Shown here: positions 51,796-60,948 of the stretch, piece after piece
Layout: the number at the start of each line of letters is the position of its first letter
Position numbering within the stretch: position 1 is the stretch's first letter
Assembly (NCBI RefSeq): GCF_000969835.1
Contig: NZ_KQ033914.1
Span: 257,909 to 321,908 of the forward strand
DNA: 64,000 bases
From: Parabacteroides goldsteinii DSM 19448 = WAL 12034
Lineage (GTDB): Bacteria > Bacteroidota > Bacteroidia > Bacteroidales > Tannerellaceae
Direction: 5' to 3'
The notes under the pieces: generated by a model
Database searches by the model: none
Told to the model about the DNA's origin: nothing
What the model saw: the letters and a program-made list of their open reading frames with translations, nothing else
Translations under genes and position numbers: made by a program

Positions 51796-54138
51796 TTATT
51801 CCGTCCGGATGCTTTTTATAGGGTTGCGGCGGGCGACTTTCAAAGTTTGACTGATGATTGACACGAAAGCGATAACTATGGTTGCCAAAACAGCCGCGGC
51901 TATGAGGTGCCACGGGAAGGCGATGCGGTTATAGAATGACTCCAAACTGATTTGAACCGCTTTCAAACTGATGGGCAGGGCGAAGCAGGCGGCAAGCAAC
52001 GAGAGCATCATGAATCGTTTGGAAAGTTCCCATACCGCACCGCTTGTTTCGGCTCCCATCACTTTGCACAAAGCAATCCGCTTGCTTTGCTGTTCGGTGT
52101 AGCTTATCGACATGGCAAACAATCCCATGGCAGAGATGAGGATGGAGATGACCATGAAGCAAAGGACGAGCATCACGATGTTCTTCTCGTGTGTCAAATC
52201 TTTGTCCAGATAATCATCTATATAATCGGTTTCCAGGTCTTTCGGCATCCCGATCACCTCTTTGGACACTTCCCGACAGGTATGGCGGATGGCGGCCAAA
52301 GCTTCCGACCGGTTACCTTGGGTCCGGACGACTTGGCTGATCACATAGCCTTGCGGGTCCATCACCCCGACCGCTCCGTGCGAATCGGGTGTCGGAGTGT
52401 TTAACGGCATGAGTGAACGGTAATCACGGATAACACCACAGACGTTATACCGGTAGCCGCCCTCGTCACCGTTCTTTCCGAAATGGGGGTTGTCGGCCGA
52501 AAGGTTATAACGGCGGCAGGTCTCTTCCGTTACCCAAACCATGCCGGGTAGCGGGTCCGACCAGCGTTCTGTCACTTCGAAGCCCAACATCCGGAATGCA
52601 GTGCTGTCCACATCCGAGAGGTGGAGCCATGACATTCCCTCTTCGTCCGGCTGGCGTACGCCATCGTGGCCGCTGACGAAAGGCAGTTTCCGTGCCAACG
52701 CCACTTCTGCCACCTGGGGCAATGCCTGCAAACGTTTCTGGAGGATGGCTTGTTTGTCGTAGGTCGGTCCTAAATCCCAGGCCCGTACAAAGACCAGATC
52801 GGTATTATAACCGGTCGGCAGGGTAGCAAGGTAATGTATTTGGACGGCCATTGTCAGCCCCAACGCAATGAGGAACGTGCTGATCACGTTCTGCACGATG
52901 ATGAACAGGCGGCTGAACAGTTGCTTGTTCTGCAAGCGGAAGTTCCCCTTTACAATATCTATCGGGCTGTATTTGCGAATGATGAGTGCCGGTACTAATC
53001 CTGATATACCGGTGATTCCAACTAATAACAGCAGGGCGTAGGCCACCGTTGCGGGAGAAAGCGACATGGCGATTTGGGTAGAGAGCAAGTATTCGAAATA
53101 GGGTTTGGCAATGACGGCGATGAGGCATCCGCCGATGAAGCACCCGGTTGTGAAGATTGCCGACTCGGCGAGGTAGCGCAACACGATTTGCCCGGCAGAA
53201 TCGCCCATCAACCGGCGAGTCGCCATCTCATGTGCCCGCTTGCCGGTTTGCGACACGGTCAGGTTTATGTAGTTGAAGACGGCCGAAAGGAGCAAGATCA
53301 TCGCGATGGCCAATAAGATTTGAACCTGTTTCCGTGTCCCGTTGCGGAAAGGAGTGTTATAGTTCAAGGGTGAAAAGTATATTTCGTCCATGCGTGTGAG
53401 TGATGAACCCCATGCAAAGGTGTTCGTGCTGTTGTCTTCTTTCCAATAATTCCAATAACTTTTATAGCTGTCGAGCAGTTTTCGGGAGACGGTGCCGGGT
53501 GTAGCCCTTTCCGCCAATGTGACGAACGTTTGGGTTGAACCGAAGTTATCCATCCAGGAATAAGTCTTTTCCACCAATTTGATAGGGACCAGGAGGTCAA
53601 CCGGCTTCAACAGTTCTGTCGGATCGAAAGTCGGGAGAATCCCGACGACCCGTAGCGGTGTCTGGTTCAGGTACATGATTGTGCGTCCGATAGGATCTTC
53701 ATTGCCGAATACTTTACGGGCGAACGGTTCGGAGATGATGGCCTCGTCTGTTCCGTTCAGCACCTTGTCGCGTTCACATCCGATGAGCGGATAGTCCATC
53801 AGTCGGAAGAAGTTGGAATCGACGGCAAGGCTGTTCACCTGGTAGTAGTTGTTGTCTATGGTCAAGTCTGTCAGCTCGTTGTTGATGAGGCGTGTCCATT
53901 CTTTTATTTCCGGAATGGAAGGGAATAATTCCGGGGCGGTACCGACCGTCATACCGATGCCATCGCCGTAGCCGATGGCATACAATTGGTGGGAGTATGG
54001 CTGTCTGTTACCGATATTGAATTCGGTTTTAGCGTATAACGTTAAGAGGAGTACGACTCCCAATGCGATGGCCAGTCCGAAGAACTGGATAGCCGTGTAG
54101 AGCTTGTTGCGGCTGAGAAAAGTGAAGTACGATTTCAT
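51796..54138 (-). CDS. Full-length FtsX/MacB-type ABC permease
   Basis: 780 residues with two permease halves in one chain. Each half has an N-terminal helix, a periplasmic domain and three C-terminal helices. The first FtsX block is near residues 270-390 (TGKRAHEMATRRLMGDSAGQ) and the second near 660-775 (SKRIALCKVMGAETSGAVW). The final segment VARRNPIKSIRTE is typical. It diverges from a two-component system; the intergenic region carries two tandem palindromes, so the exporter is probably under its control. It is a likely efflux or envelope-stress exporter; substrate unknown. Confidence 0.88.
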   Translation of the reverse strand: MKSYFTFLSRNKLYTAIQFFGLAIALGVVLLLTLYAKTEFNIGNRQPYSHQLYAIGYGDGIGMTVGTAPELFPSIPEIKEWTRLINNELTDLTIDNNYYQVNSLAVDSNFFRLMDYPLIGCERDKVLNGTDEAIISEPFARKVFGNEDPIGRTIMYLNQTPLRVVGILPTFDPTELLKPVDLLVPIKLVEKTYSWMDNFGSTQTFVTLAERATPGTVSRKLLDSYKSYWNYWKEDNSTNTFAWGSSLTRMDEIYFSPLNYNTPFRNGTRKQVQILLAIAMILLLSAVFNYINLTVSQTGKRAHEMATRRLMGDSAGQIVLRYLAESAIFTTGCFIGGCLIAVIAKPYFEYLLSTQIAMSLSPATVAYALLLLVGITGISGLVPALIIRKYSPIDIVKGNFRLQNKQLFSRLFIIVQNVISTFLIALGLTMAVQIHYLATLPTGYNTDLVFVRAWDLGPTYDKQAILQKRLQALPQVAEVALARKLPFVSGHDGVRQPDEEGMSWLHLSDVDSTAFRMLGFEVTERWSDPLPGMVWVTEETCRRYNLSADNPHFGKNGDEGGYRYNVCGVIRDYRSLMPLNTPTPDSHGAVGVMDPQGYVISQVVRTQGNRSEALAAIRHTCREVSKEVIGMPKDLETDYIDDYLDKDLTHEKNIVMLVLCFMVISILISAMGLFAMSISYTEQQSKRIALCKVMGAETSGAVWELSKRFMMLSLLAACFALPISLKAVQISLESFYNRIAFPWHLIAAAVLATIVIAFVSIISQTLKVARRNPIKSIRTE

Positions 54139-54162
54139 CTTTGTTCATTGTTTTATTTGTTG

Positions 54163-54170
54163 CAAATGTA
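54163..54170 (-). promoter_or_regulatory. -7 box of the exporter operon
   Basis: Plus-strand CAAATGTA reads TACATTTG on the minus strand, 24 bp before the permease start. The tandem palindromes at 54221-54258 lie 50-90 bp further upstream of it. Confidence 0.5.
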
Positions 54171-54220
54171 TAAGGTTGCCGGCATTCGGCAATGGATGTA
54201 AAGCGCGGTTAGAGCAGTTT

Positions 54221-54258
54221 GTATGAAAATCATACACCTGTTTGTATGATATTCATAC
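54221..54258. promoter_or_regulatory. Two tandem palindromic operators (GTATGA-N3-TCATAC)
   Basis: GTATGAAAATCATAC (54221-54235) and GTATGATATTCATAC (54244-54258) are both perfect inverted repeats, spaced 23 bp centre to centre, about two turns of the helix. Both share the longer frame GTTTGTATGA-N3-TCATACA. They lie between the divergent exporter and two-component genes, the right place for autoregulation by the response regulator. Confidence 0.78.
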
Positions 54259-54270
54259 AGCCTTTTTCCG

Positions 54271-54278
54271 TACCTTTG
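54271..54278 (+). promoter_or_regulatory. -7 box of the two-component operon
   Basis: TACCTTTG matches TAnnTTTG, 36 bp before the response regulator ATG. The second operator covers the -33 region. Confidence 0.58.
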
Positions 54279-54314
54279 CCTCTGATAAATGAAGGTAATC
54301 TAAACGAATCGGAT

Positions 54315-54839
54315 ATGGCGAATTACAGGACGATATTGGTGGTGGATGATAATCCGGCGATTCTTACGGCAGTCAGGATCTGTTTGGCCGGTGAGTTTGA
54401 TAAAGTATTGACGCTTGTTTCTCCCGACACGCTTCTTACGGTATTGGCACAAGAGGAGGTGGATGTGATTTTGCTCGACATGAACTTCACGCAAGGGGGA
54501 AACTCCGGACAAGACGGCTTGCTTTGGCTTCGGGCAATCCATAAGAAACATCCGGCCATTCCGGTGGTGCTGGTGACGGCATACGCTGATATCAAATTGG
54601 CGGTGCGCGGGTTGAAGATGGGAGCGGCAGACTTTGTTACCAAGCCTTGGGACAACCAGGAGTTGATCCGTGTCCTGAAAGATGCGATTGATGCCGGCCG
54701 GAAAGTGGTTTCGTTGGAACAAGTCGAGGCGGAACATGTGCATAAGGTCGTGGAGCGTTGCCACGGCAACATCAGCCGGGCTGCCGAACTGTTGGGGATT
54801 ACCCGGCAGACGTTGTATGCTAAAATGAAAAAACTATGA
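54315..54839 (+). CDS. Response regulator, receiver plus Fis-type helix-turn-helix (no AAA+ domain)
   Basis: 174 residues from the ATG at 54315. The receiver domain (residues 5-120) shows the acidic pair DD (VVDDNPAIL), the phosphorylation aspartate in VILLDMNF, the conserved threonine in VVLVTAYAD, and the lysine in TKPWDN. The C-terminal 45 residues are a Fis-like helix-turn-helix (GNISRAAELLGITRQTLYAK). NtrC-type regulators have a sigma-54-contacting AAA+ domain between these parts; this one does not, as in the PrrA/RegA group. It therefore should not activate sigma-54 promoters. It overlaps the kinase gene by 4 bp (ATGA). Confidence 0.88.
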   Translation: MANYRTILVVDDNPAILTAVRICLAGEFDKVLTLVSPDTLLTVLAQEEVDVILLDMNFTQGGNSGQDGLLWLRAIHKKHPAIPVVLVTAYADIKLAVRGLKMGAADFVTKPWDNQELIRVLKDAIDAGRKVVSLEQVEAEHVHKVVERCHGNISRAAELLGITRQTLYAKMKKL

Positions 54840-55669
54840 TTCTGATAGTCTCTTTTTTGGTGGTCGTTGTTGTCTTCTTCGGATGGTTTTATCGTCATCA
54901 GGTGTTGCTGAGAGACCGGGCACATCTGATGCGTGAGGCGATTCGCAACGAAGAGTTCACGTTCCGTCTTCCTGTAAAAGGTCTGTTCTTCGGAGAACGG
55001 GCGTTGCAGGAAGCCCTTAACGAAACAGGTAAGGATATAGGCGTGCTGCTTGCCCGCAACGAAGTGGAATCGTGGCAGCGTCTGACTCGTGTGCTTACCC
55101 ATGAAATCATGAATGCTACGACACCGATTGCCAGCATCAGCCAGGCCTATTTGGATAATCCTGCGATTGCGGGGACAGTTTACGAGGAGGGAGTCCGTGC
55201 CATTCATGAGACCAGCCGGGGGCTTGCCTTGTTTGTGGACAGTTACCGGAAACTGGCAGAGTTGCAGGAGCCGGTTCTTGTGGAGATCCCATTGGCCGCT
55301 TTCGTGGAAAGAATTCGGACGCTTTATCCGGATTTGGAGTGGCATATTTCCATCCCTTTGGCTGTCACGATGTTTACGGATGAGAATATGTTGCGCCAGG
55401 TGTTGATCAATCTGGTCAAGAATGCCTGCGAAGCCGGGGCGACGACTATGGATGTGCGTTGGTATAAGGAGTTGTGGATCAGCAATAACGGTGCGCCTAT
55501 TCCGGCAGATGTCGAGCGGGAGATTTTTGTTCCGTTCTTTACAACCAAAAAGAATGGTTCGGGTATCGGCTTGTCACTTTCCCGGCAGATGATGGTTCGG
55601 CAAGGCCGGGACCTTTGTTTGGCTGAACGGCCTGTGCCCGGTTTCCAGGTGACGTTTATTGTGTCTTAG
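54836..55669 (+). CDS. Sensor histidine kinase
   Basis: 277 residues. One N-terminal membrane segment (LIVSFLVVVVVFFGWF) precedes a short linker, then the HisKA-type phosphoacceptor helix LTRVLTHEIMNATTPIASIS (His in THEIMN), and the HATPase domain with NLVKNACEAGA (N box) and GSGIGLSLSRQMM (G2 box). It has no large sensor domain, so the signal may be intramembrane or supplied by another protein. It is co-translated with the response regulator through an ATGA overlap. Confidence 0.88.
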   Translation: MILIVSFLVVVVVFFGWFYRHQVLLRDRAHLMREAIRNEEFTFRLPVKGLFFGERALQEALNETGKDIGVLLARNEVESWQRLTRVLTHEIMNATTPIASISQAYLDNPAIAGTVYEEGVRAIHETSRGLALFVDSYRKLAELQEPVLVEIPLAAFVERIRTLYPDLEWHISIPLAVTMFTDENMLRQVLINLVKNACEAGATTMDVRWYKELWISNNGAPIPADVEREIFVPFFTTKKNGSGIGLSLSRQMMVRQGRDLCLAERPVPGFQVTFIVS

Positions 55670-55786
55670 TTTGAAAAATCGAAGTGTTGTTATTAACATA
55701 AACGGCAATAGAAGATAAAAATATAGGATAAACTATTGTATGTCTCCTTATATTTTATACCTTTAGTCCTGACTTAGTAATATCAT

Positions 55787-55866
55787 CCTGTACACCCTGG
55801 CTGATTATCCTGTACACCCTGGTCGGCCAGCCTGTACACCTTATTCGATTATCCTGTACAGCCTGG
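55787..55866. repeat. 22-bp tandem repeat array
   Basis: Four copies start at 55787, 55809, 55831 and 55853; each begins CCTGTACA and the best units continue CCCTGG. The intervening ~8 bp are less conserved. The palindrome TGTACA recurs once per turn pair. An HU-like gene starts 87 bp downstream. Confidence 0.75.
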
Positions 55867-55953
55867 TATTACTGACTAGTAATCAGTGATATAAAAGGTA
55901 GTAACCTTTGAAGTAACTAGTAGTAATATTAAATCTAAAAGAAAGGGAACCGC

Positions 55954-56340
55954 ATGGCAGTAAGGTACAAACTCACAAAAATCAATGATAATATTACCGG
56001 CAAAGAGCAGGTAAAGTATTCGGTTACCACCGTAAGTTATGGTAATGTCAACCTCGATACGCTGGCAGAACAAATGGCCGATGCCAGCACCTTCACATAT
56101 GGGGATGTTAAAGGGATGATCGAAAATCTGACTCTTTTGATATCGGAAGCCTTGAAAGAAGGCAATACGGTGACGATCGACGGTCTGGGTACCTTCTCGG
56201 TGACCGCCCAGCCGAATCGCGATGTGGAAGAACCGTCTAAAATCCGCGCTGAATCCATTAAACTGAAGGGGATAGGCTTCAAACCTAGTCCGAAGCTGAA
56301 AGACCGGCTGAGCGATATTGAGTTTACGAGGCTGAAATAA
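55954..56340 (+). CDS. HU-like DNA-binding protein (Bacteroidales type)
   Basis: 128 residues beginning MAVRYKLTKINDNITGKEQV. The pattern TVSYGNVNLDTLAEQMADAST, then TYGDVKGMIENLTLLISEALKEGNTVTIDGLGTFSVTA, and the C-terminal FKPSPKLKDRLSD match the HU-HIG type single-chain HU/IHF-like proteins of Bacteroidales. Such proteins bend or coat DNA and often stand next to VirE/BT4734-type genes, as here (56497). The 22-bp array lies upstream of the start codon. Confidence 0.82.
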   Translation: MAVRYKLTKINDNITGKEQVKYSVTTVSYGNVNLDTLAEQMADASTFTYGDVKGMIENLTLLISEALKEGNTVTIDGLGTFSVTAQPNRDVEEPSKIRAESIKLKGIGFKPSPKLKDRLSDIEFTRLK

Positions 56341-56365
56341 GGTTGTACATAAAGTTTCAGGAAAG

Positions 56366-56467
56366 TATTTGCCATTTGCAATATTGTCCTGCAATATATT
56401 GTATAATAGAAATTTAAACCATTGCAAATACCTTTTTTATTTGCAATGGCGTTTGCCATTTGTCATA
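56366..56467. repeat. Left arm of a 102-bp inverted repeat
   Basis: This arm aligns without gaps to the reverse complement of 58572-58673 at about 83 of 102 positions. The outermost 20 bp (TATTTGCCATTTGCAATATT) are identical in both arms. Inside it are TTTGCAAT/ATTGCAAA iterons, and a hairpin CCATTGCAAAT...ATTTGCAATGG. Together the arms bracket the VirE-like gene. Confidence 0.85.
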
Positions 56468-56496
56468 TCATAAGAGGGGTGAAAATAAAATATACT

Positions 56497-58569
56497 ATGT
56501 ACATTACACAAACAAAGAATGGGGGTAAAACCTTTAAAAATATGGCGTTGCACGTTGTTTTATGCGGTATGCGTAGCGGCGAGTACCGGAAGGTGGTGAA
56601 TGAATACAGGGAGCTCCTGGCTTGTTCGATGCCTGGTGATAAAAGTATACATGCAACAAATCTTCCGGCGTTGTGTTTTTCCGCATTATTCGGAAAAAGA
56701 GATAAAAAGGTCGAGTTCCGGTCGTATAACGGACTGGTTCTGGTGGAGGTCAGAAATCTGGCGAATAAGGAAGAGGTGGCGAGAATAAGAGAATTGGCAT
56801 CGCAAGCCCCTCAAACACTGGCTGCTTTTACCGGTTCCAGCGGAAAAAGTGTAAAAATATTGGTACCGTTTGTTTTGCCAGACAGAACATTGCCACGGGA
56901 CAGGGAGCAGGCGGAATTGTTTCATGCGGTAGCCTACCGGCGCGCTGTTGCCTATTATCAGGCTCAGCTGCAATGTGATATAGAGATAAAGACTCCCTCT
57001 TTGGAGCGGGGATGCCGCCATTCCTTCGATCCTGATTTATATTATAATTTTTCGGCTGTTGCGTTGGTTCAGGAACAACCGACACAGATGCCGGACGAAC
57101 CGATATACCGGGAAATCGTATCGAAAGAAGAAGATCCGCTTTTACGTATGATGCCCGGATTCGACCGCAGTCGTATCATTTCCCGTTTTTATAATGCCTG
57201 TATGCTGGATGCATTGGAGAAAACGGGAGGTTTGGATGACGGAAAAGAGGTCAGACCTTTCCTGACAAAGCTGGCTGAAAATTGTTTCCAGTCCGGGATA
57301 CCGGAGGAGGATGCGGTTCGCTGGACAAGGATATACCAGCATCTGGAACTGTTTGAAGAGGAGATCCGGGAGACCATTCATACGGTGTACCAGCTTTCGA
57401 AGAATTTTGGAAAGAAACCGGTGATGCCTCCCGAGCAATTATTGTCTGTAAAGACGGATGAGTTTATGAAACGGCGTTATGAGTTCAGGCGGAATATGCT
57501 GGCCGGCGAAGTGGAGTTTCGGGCAAGAGGTTCATATTATATCCGTTTTGCTCCTGTGACGGAGACGGTTCTGAACAGTATCGGACTGAATGCACAGGCT
57601 GAAGGATTGGCACTTTGGGATCGTGATGTGAAGCGGTATGTGTATTCCGACAGGGTACCGGTTTTCTATCCGTTGGAAGATTATCTGGAACATTTGCCGG
57701 CATGGGATGGGAGAGACCATATCCGTACGTTGGCCGATACGTTGCCGACAGATAATACTGCCTGGCGCGACTTGTTTTATATCTGGTTCCTGAGCATGGT
57801 CGCTCATTGGTACCGGCGGGATCATTTGCATGCCAATAGTTCGCTACCTTTACTGGTCGGCCCTCAGGGATGCGGTAAATCGACCTGGTGTCGGAATCTG
57901 TTGCCCCCTTCGCTACGTATGTATTATACGGATAGTATCGATTTCAGCAATAAGCGGGATGCAGAGTTGTTGCTTACCCGTTTTGCATTGATCAATATCG
58001 ATGAGTTCGATTCGGTAAGTGCTGCGTATCAGAGTTTTTTGAAGAATGTTCTTCAAAAGCCGGTGGTCAATGCCCGGCAACCCTATAAAAGAAGTATCCG
58101 GGCGTTGCATCGGTATGCTTCTTTCATTGCCACTTGTAATAATTATGATTTGCTGACCGATCCGACCGGTAGCCGCCGTTTTATATGTATTGGGATAACC
58201 GGGACAGCATATAATTCCGTATCGGTTAATTATGAACAGCTTTATGCGCAGGCAGTCTCGGCTTTAAAGGCTGGCGAACGCTATTGGTTTACGTCCGAAG
58301 AAGAATCTTCTACCACCCGCAACAATGATGTGTTCCAGCAGATACCGATAGAGGAACAATTGTTCCTGCAAAACTTCCGCGCACCCTTGCCGGGTGAGGA
58401 ATATGAGGAACTTTTTGCTCTCGAAATACTTCAATACCTGCAAGATAAAAGTGGTATAAAGTTGGGAACTAAACGGTTGACATACTTCGGACGCTTGCTT
58501 CAAAAGAATAAGATCCCGTCGCGCCGTACGATGAGAGGTACGTGTTATTTGGTTGTTAGGAATAAATGA
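56497..58569 (+). CDS. VirE/BT4734-family primase-helicase-like protein
   Basis: 690 residues from the ATG at 56497. The N-terminal ~200 residues match the BT4734-type VirE N-domain (LPALCFSALFGKR, AAFTGSSGKSVKILVPF, ELFHAVAYRRAVAYYQAQL), related to archaeo-eukaryotic primases. The C-terminal VirE domain is a P-loop NTPase: Walker A GPQGCGKST (residues 455-463), Walker B LINIDEFD, and a sensor segment FIATCNNYDLLTDPTGSRRF. This domain resembles phage and plasmid replication helicases. The gene is framed by 102-bp inverted repeats and sits between an HU-like gene and cas3. Its role in replication or mobility is inferred. Confidence 0.85.
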   Translation: MYITQTKNGGKTFKNMALHVVLCGMRSGEYRKVVNEYRELLACSMPGDKSIHATNLPALCFSALFGKRDKKVEFRSYNGLVLVEVRNLANKEEVARIRELASQAPQTLAAFTGSSGKSVKILVPFVLPDRTLPRDREQAELFHAVAYRRAVAYYQAQLQCDIEIKTPSLERGCRHSFDPDLYYNFSAVALVQEQPTQMPDEPIYREIVSKEEDPLLRMMPGFDRSRIISRFYNACMLDALEKTGGLDDGKEVRPFLTKLAENCFQSGIPEEDAVRWTRIYQHLELFEEEIRETIHTVYQLSKNFGKKPVMPPEQLLSVKTDEFMKRRYEFRRNMLAGEVEFRARGSYYIRFAPVTETVLNSIGLNAQAEGLALWDRDVKRYVYSDRVPVFYPLEDYLEHLPAWDGRDHIRTLADTLPTDNTAWRDLFYIWFLSMVAHWYRRDHLHANSSLPLLVGPQGCGKSTWCRNLLPPSLRMYYTDSIDFSNKRDAELLLTRFALINIDEFDSVSAAYQSFLKNVLQKPVVNARQPYKRSIRALHRYASFIATCNNYDLLTDPTGSRRFICIGITGTAYNSVSVNYEQLYAQAVSALKAGERYWFTSEEESSTTRNNDVFQQIPIEEQLFLQNFRAPLPGEEYEELFALEILQYLQDKSGIKLGTKRLTYFGRLLQKNKIPSRRTMRGTCYLVVRNK

Positions 58570-58571
58570 TG

Positions 58572-58673
58572 TATGGCAAATGGCAAACGGCATTGCAAAT
58601 GAAATCGGTATTTGCAATAGTTTAATTGGTTGTTATACAATGTGCTGTGTGGAAATATTGCAAATGGCAAATA
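58572..58673. repeat. Right arm of the 102-bp inverted repeat
   Basis: This is the inverted partner of 56366-56467. The arm begins 2 bp after the stop codon of the VirE-like gene and ends 24 bp before the cas3 start. Confidence 0.85.
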
Positions 58674-58697
58674 AATTAGTGAAAACTTTTATGTAAG

Positions 58698-60917
58698 ATG
58701 AAAAATGAGCAGGATTTTATAGCGCATGTCAAGGTGGAGGATGACGCTTTTCAGATACAAACAGTTAAGGAACATGCTGTCGGTACAGCTGGTTTAAGCG
58801 AATCGTTCGCATCTGTTTTCGGTGCTGCGGCCTGGGGAAAGCAGAATGGCTGGTGGCATGATATGGGAAAATATACGAAGGATAGTTTTCAACCTTATAT
58901 CCGTAGTGCATCCGGTATGACGGCAGAGCAGAAAGTGGTGAATAAACCCGATCATTCCTCAGCCGGAGCTATGCTGGCGAAAGAGAAATTACCGGGTTAT
59001 TATCAGCCGTTGGCCTATTGTATAGCCGGACATCATTCGGGATTGCTGGACTGGACTTCTTCTGGGGAGGCTAATTTGAGTAAACGTTTGTCTAAAACAG
59101 ACTGTTACCAGGAGATGTTGAATGATGCGCCGGAAGAGATGCGGGAAGCGGTCGTTTTGCTGAATGCGCCTATGATTAGTGATTTTCAGAAAGAAATGCA
59201 CCAATGGATTCGCATGTTGTTTTCATGTCTGGTAGATGCCGACTATCTGGATACGGAGCGGTTTATGCAGCCGGAGCAGGCTGCTCGTCGCGGGCAATAT
59301 GATGCTATGGAATTATTGAAAGAGCGGTTCGATACACATATGGAATCGCTCACGGCAGGTGCTCCTGCCTCTTTCATCAATGAGAAGCGCGCTGCTATCT
59401 TATCCCGTTGCTGTGAGATGGCGGAAAAGCTTCCCGGCTTTTTCAGCCTGACAGTGCCGACGGGCGGGGGAAAGACATTGGCTTCGATGGCCTGGGCGCT
59501 CCTCCATGCTGTTCGTTATAAAAAAGATCGGATTATCATTGTGATTCCCTATACGAGTATTATTGTACAGACGGCTGCCGTGCTCCGGGATATTTTCGGT
59601 GCGGAGAATGTGGTGGAGCATCATAGTAATTTGCAGCCGGATAGTAATGACGAACGGTCTCCTTCCCAGTTGGCAACGGAAAACTGGGATGCTCCGATTA
59701 TTGTGACTACGAATGTACAGTTCTTCGAGTCGCTGTATGCTTGCCGGACTTCACGGTGCCGGAAGTTACATAATATCTGTAATTCGGTTGTTATTCTGGA
59801 TGAGGCGCAAATGTTGCCGGTTGAATTTTTGCAGCCGATATTGGATATCTTGCAGAGCCTGCAATCGTCTTTTAAAACCAGTATTTTGTTTACCACAGCT
59901 ACATTGCCTGTTTTTGCCGGTCGTATCGGAACGGGGCAGAAGGCTTTTAGTGGGCTGAAGAGTCCCGTCACAGAAATTACTTCCATGCATGATCATTTGT
60001 TTGAGGCTTTTAAACGGGTAGAATTGCATTGGCTGGAATCGACCACGACTTTCGATGACCTTGCCGACGAACTGTCCGGATATGATTGTGTATTATGTAT
60101 TGTAAATACCCGAAAAGAGGCGCGGGAGCTTTATCAGCGGATGCCTGAAGGAACTTTGCATCTATCGCGTATGATGTGTTCCGTACATATCATGGAAGTG
60201 ATAAAATTGATCAAGCAGAAATTGAAGGACAATGAACCGGTTCGTGTGATAAGCACGCAGTTGGTTGAAGCCGGGGTAGATATTGATTTCCCGGTAGTGT
60301 ACCGTGCATTTGCCGGTCTGGATTCAATCATACAGGCTGCCGGAAGATGTAACCGGGAAGGCAAGTTAAATAAGAAGGGTGAGTTGGGGCAGGTCTTTGT
60401 CTTCAAACCGGAGAATAGTACTTTACGTGGTTTGATGGGAAAGGGGGCGGCTGCTTTACGGGAGATGTTGTCTATTTCCGATGGAAGTGACTTGTTTTCC
60501 CCGGATTGTATGGCTCAATATTTCCGGTTATTCTATAGCAATTGTAACACCTTTGATAAGGCAGAGATCAAAGACTCTTTATATAAAGGTGCCGGAGAAA
60601 TGAATTTCCTTTTTGCTACGGCGGCCGATCAATTCCGGTTGATAGACGATAAAGACTCGGTATCCATCTTAGTCGGCTATGGTGATGGCGCAACCTTGTT
60701 GGAAGAACTGAAGCGGATTGGTCCGGAATTCTGGTTATTGCGTAAGCTGCAACAGTATAGCGTATCCGTCAGAAAATGGGATTTCGAACAGTTCCGTAAA
60801 CAGGGCACTGTGGGAGAGTATGCCGGAATATTTATATTGGAGGATGGAAGGTGTTATGATGAACATGCCGGGTTGGTTTTGGATGGCGCTTGGGTGGAGG
60901 AGTTGCTGTTGGTGTGA
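58698..60917 (+). CDS. cas3: CRISPR-associated helicase/nuclease Cas3 (lone)
   Basis: 739 residues with an N-terminal HD nuclease domain (H26 in VKEHAVGTA, H54-D55 in WWHDMGKYTKDSFQ, then DHSSAGA and AGHHSGLLDW) and a superfamily 2 helicase: Walker A PTGGGKT (K259), DEAQ box 368-371, the motif VSTQLVEAGVDIDF-like stretch, and QAAGRCNREGK as motif VI. All catalytic signatures look intact. Cas3 degrades target DNA recruited by a type I Cascade. No cas5, cas7, cas8, cas4, cas1 or cas2 gene is present; the broken array at 60949-61153 has a type I-C-like repeat. An intact cas3 beside a decayed locus is unusual. Confidence 0.9.
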   Translation: MKNEQDFIAHVKVEDDAFQIQTVKEHAVGTAGLSESFASVFGAAAWGKQNGWWHDMGKYTKDSFQPYIRSASGMTAEQKVVNKPDHSSAGAMLAKEKLPGYYQPLAYCIAGHHSGLLDWTSSGEANLSKRLSKTDCYQEMLNDAPEEMREAVVLLNAPMISDFQKEMHQWIRMLFSCLVDADYLDTERFMQPEQAARRGQYDAMELLKERFDTHMESLTAGAPASFINEKRAAILSRCCEMAEKLPGFFSLTVPTGGGKTLASMAWALLHAVRYKKDRIIIVIPYTSIIVQTAAVLRDIFGAENVVEHHSNLQPDSNDERSPSQLATENWDAPIIVTTNVQFFESLYACRTSRCRKLHNICNSVVILDEAQMLPVEFLQPILDILQSLQSSFKTSILFTTATLPVFAGRIGTGQKAFSGLKSPVTEITSMHDHLFEAFKRVELHWLESTTTFDDLADELSGYDCVLCIVNTRKEARELYQRMPEGTLHLSRMMCSVHIMEVIKLIKQKLKDNEPVRVISTQLVEAGVDIDFPVVYRAFAGLDSIIQAAGRCNREGKLNKKGELGQVFVFKPENSTLRGLMGKGAAALREMLSISDGSDLFSPDCMAQYFRLFYSNCNTFDKAEIKDSLYKGAGEMNFLFATAADQFRLIDDKDSVSILVGYGDGATLLEELKRIGPEFWLLRKLQQYSVSVRKWDFEQFRKQGTVGEYAGIFILEDGRCYDEHAGLVLDGAWVEELLLV

Positions 60918-60948
60918 TAGGTGTTACAGATTGAGTTGGTTATAATAA

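Noticed and set aside
54315..54839. Response regulator as the sigma-54 activator of the 21.7-35.5 kb cluster
   Set aside because: It has no AAA+ domain, and its nearby palindromes (GTATGA-N3-TCATAC) differ from those at the sigma-54 promoters (TGTTCG-N4-CGAACA).
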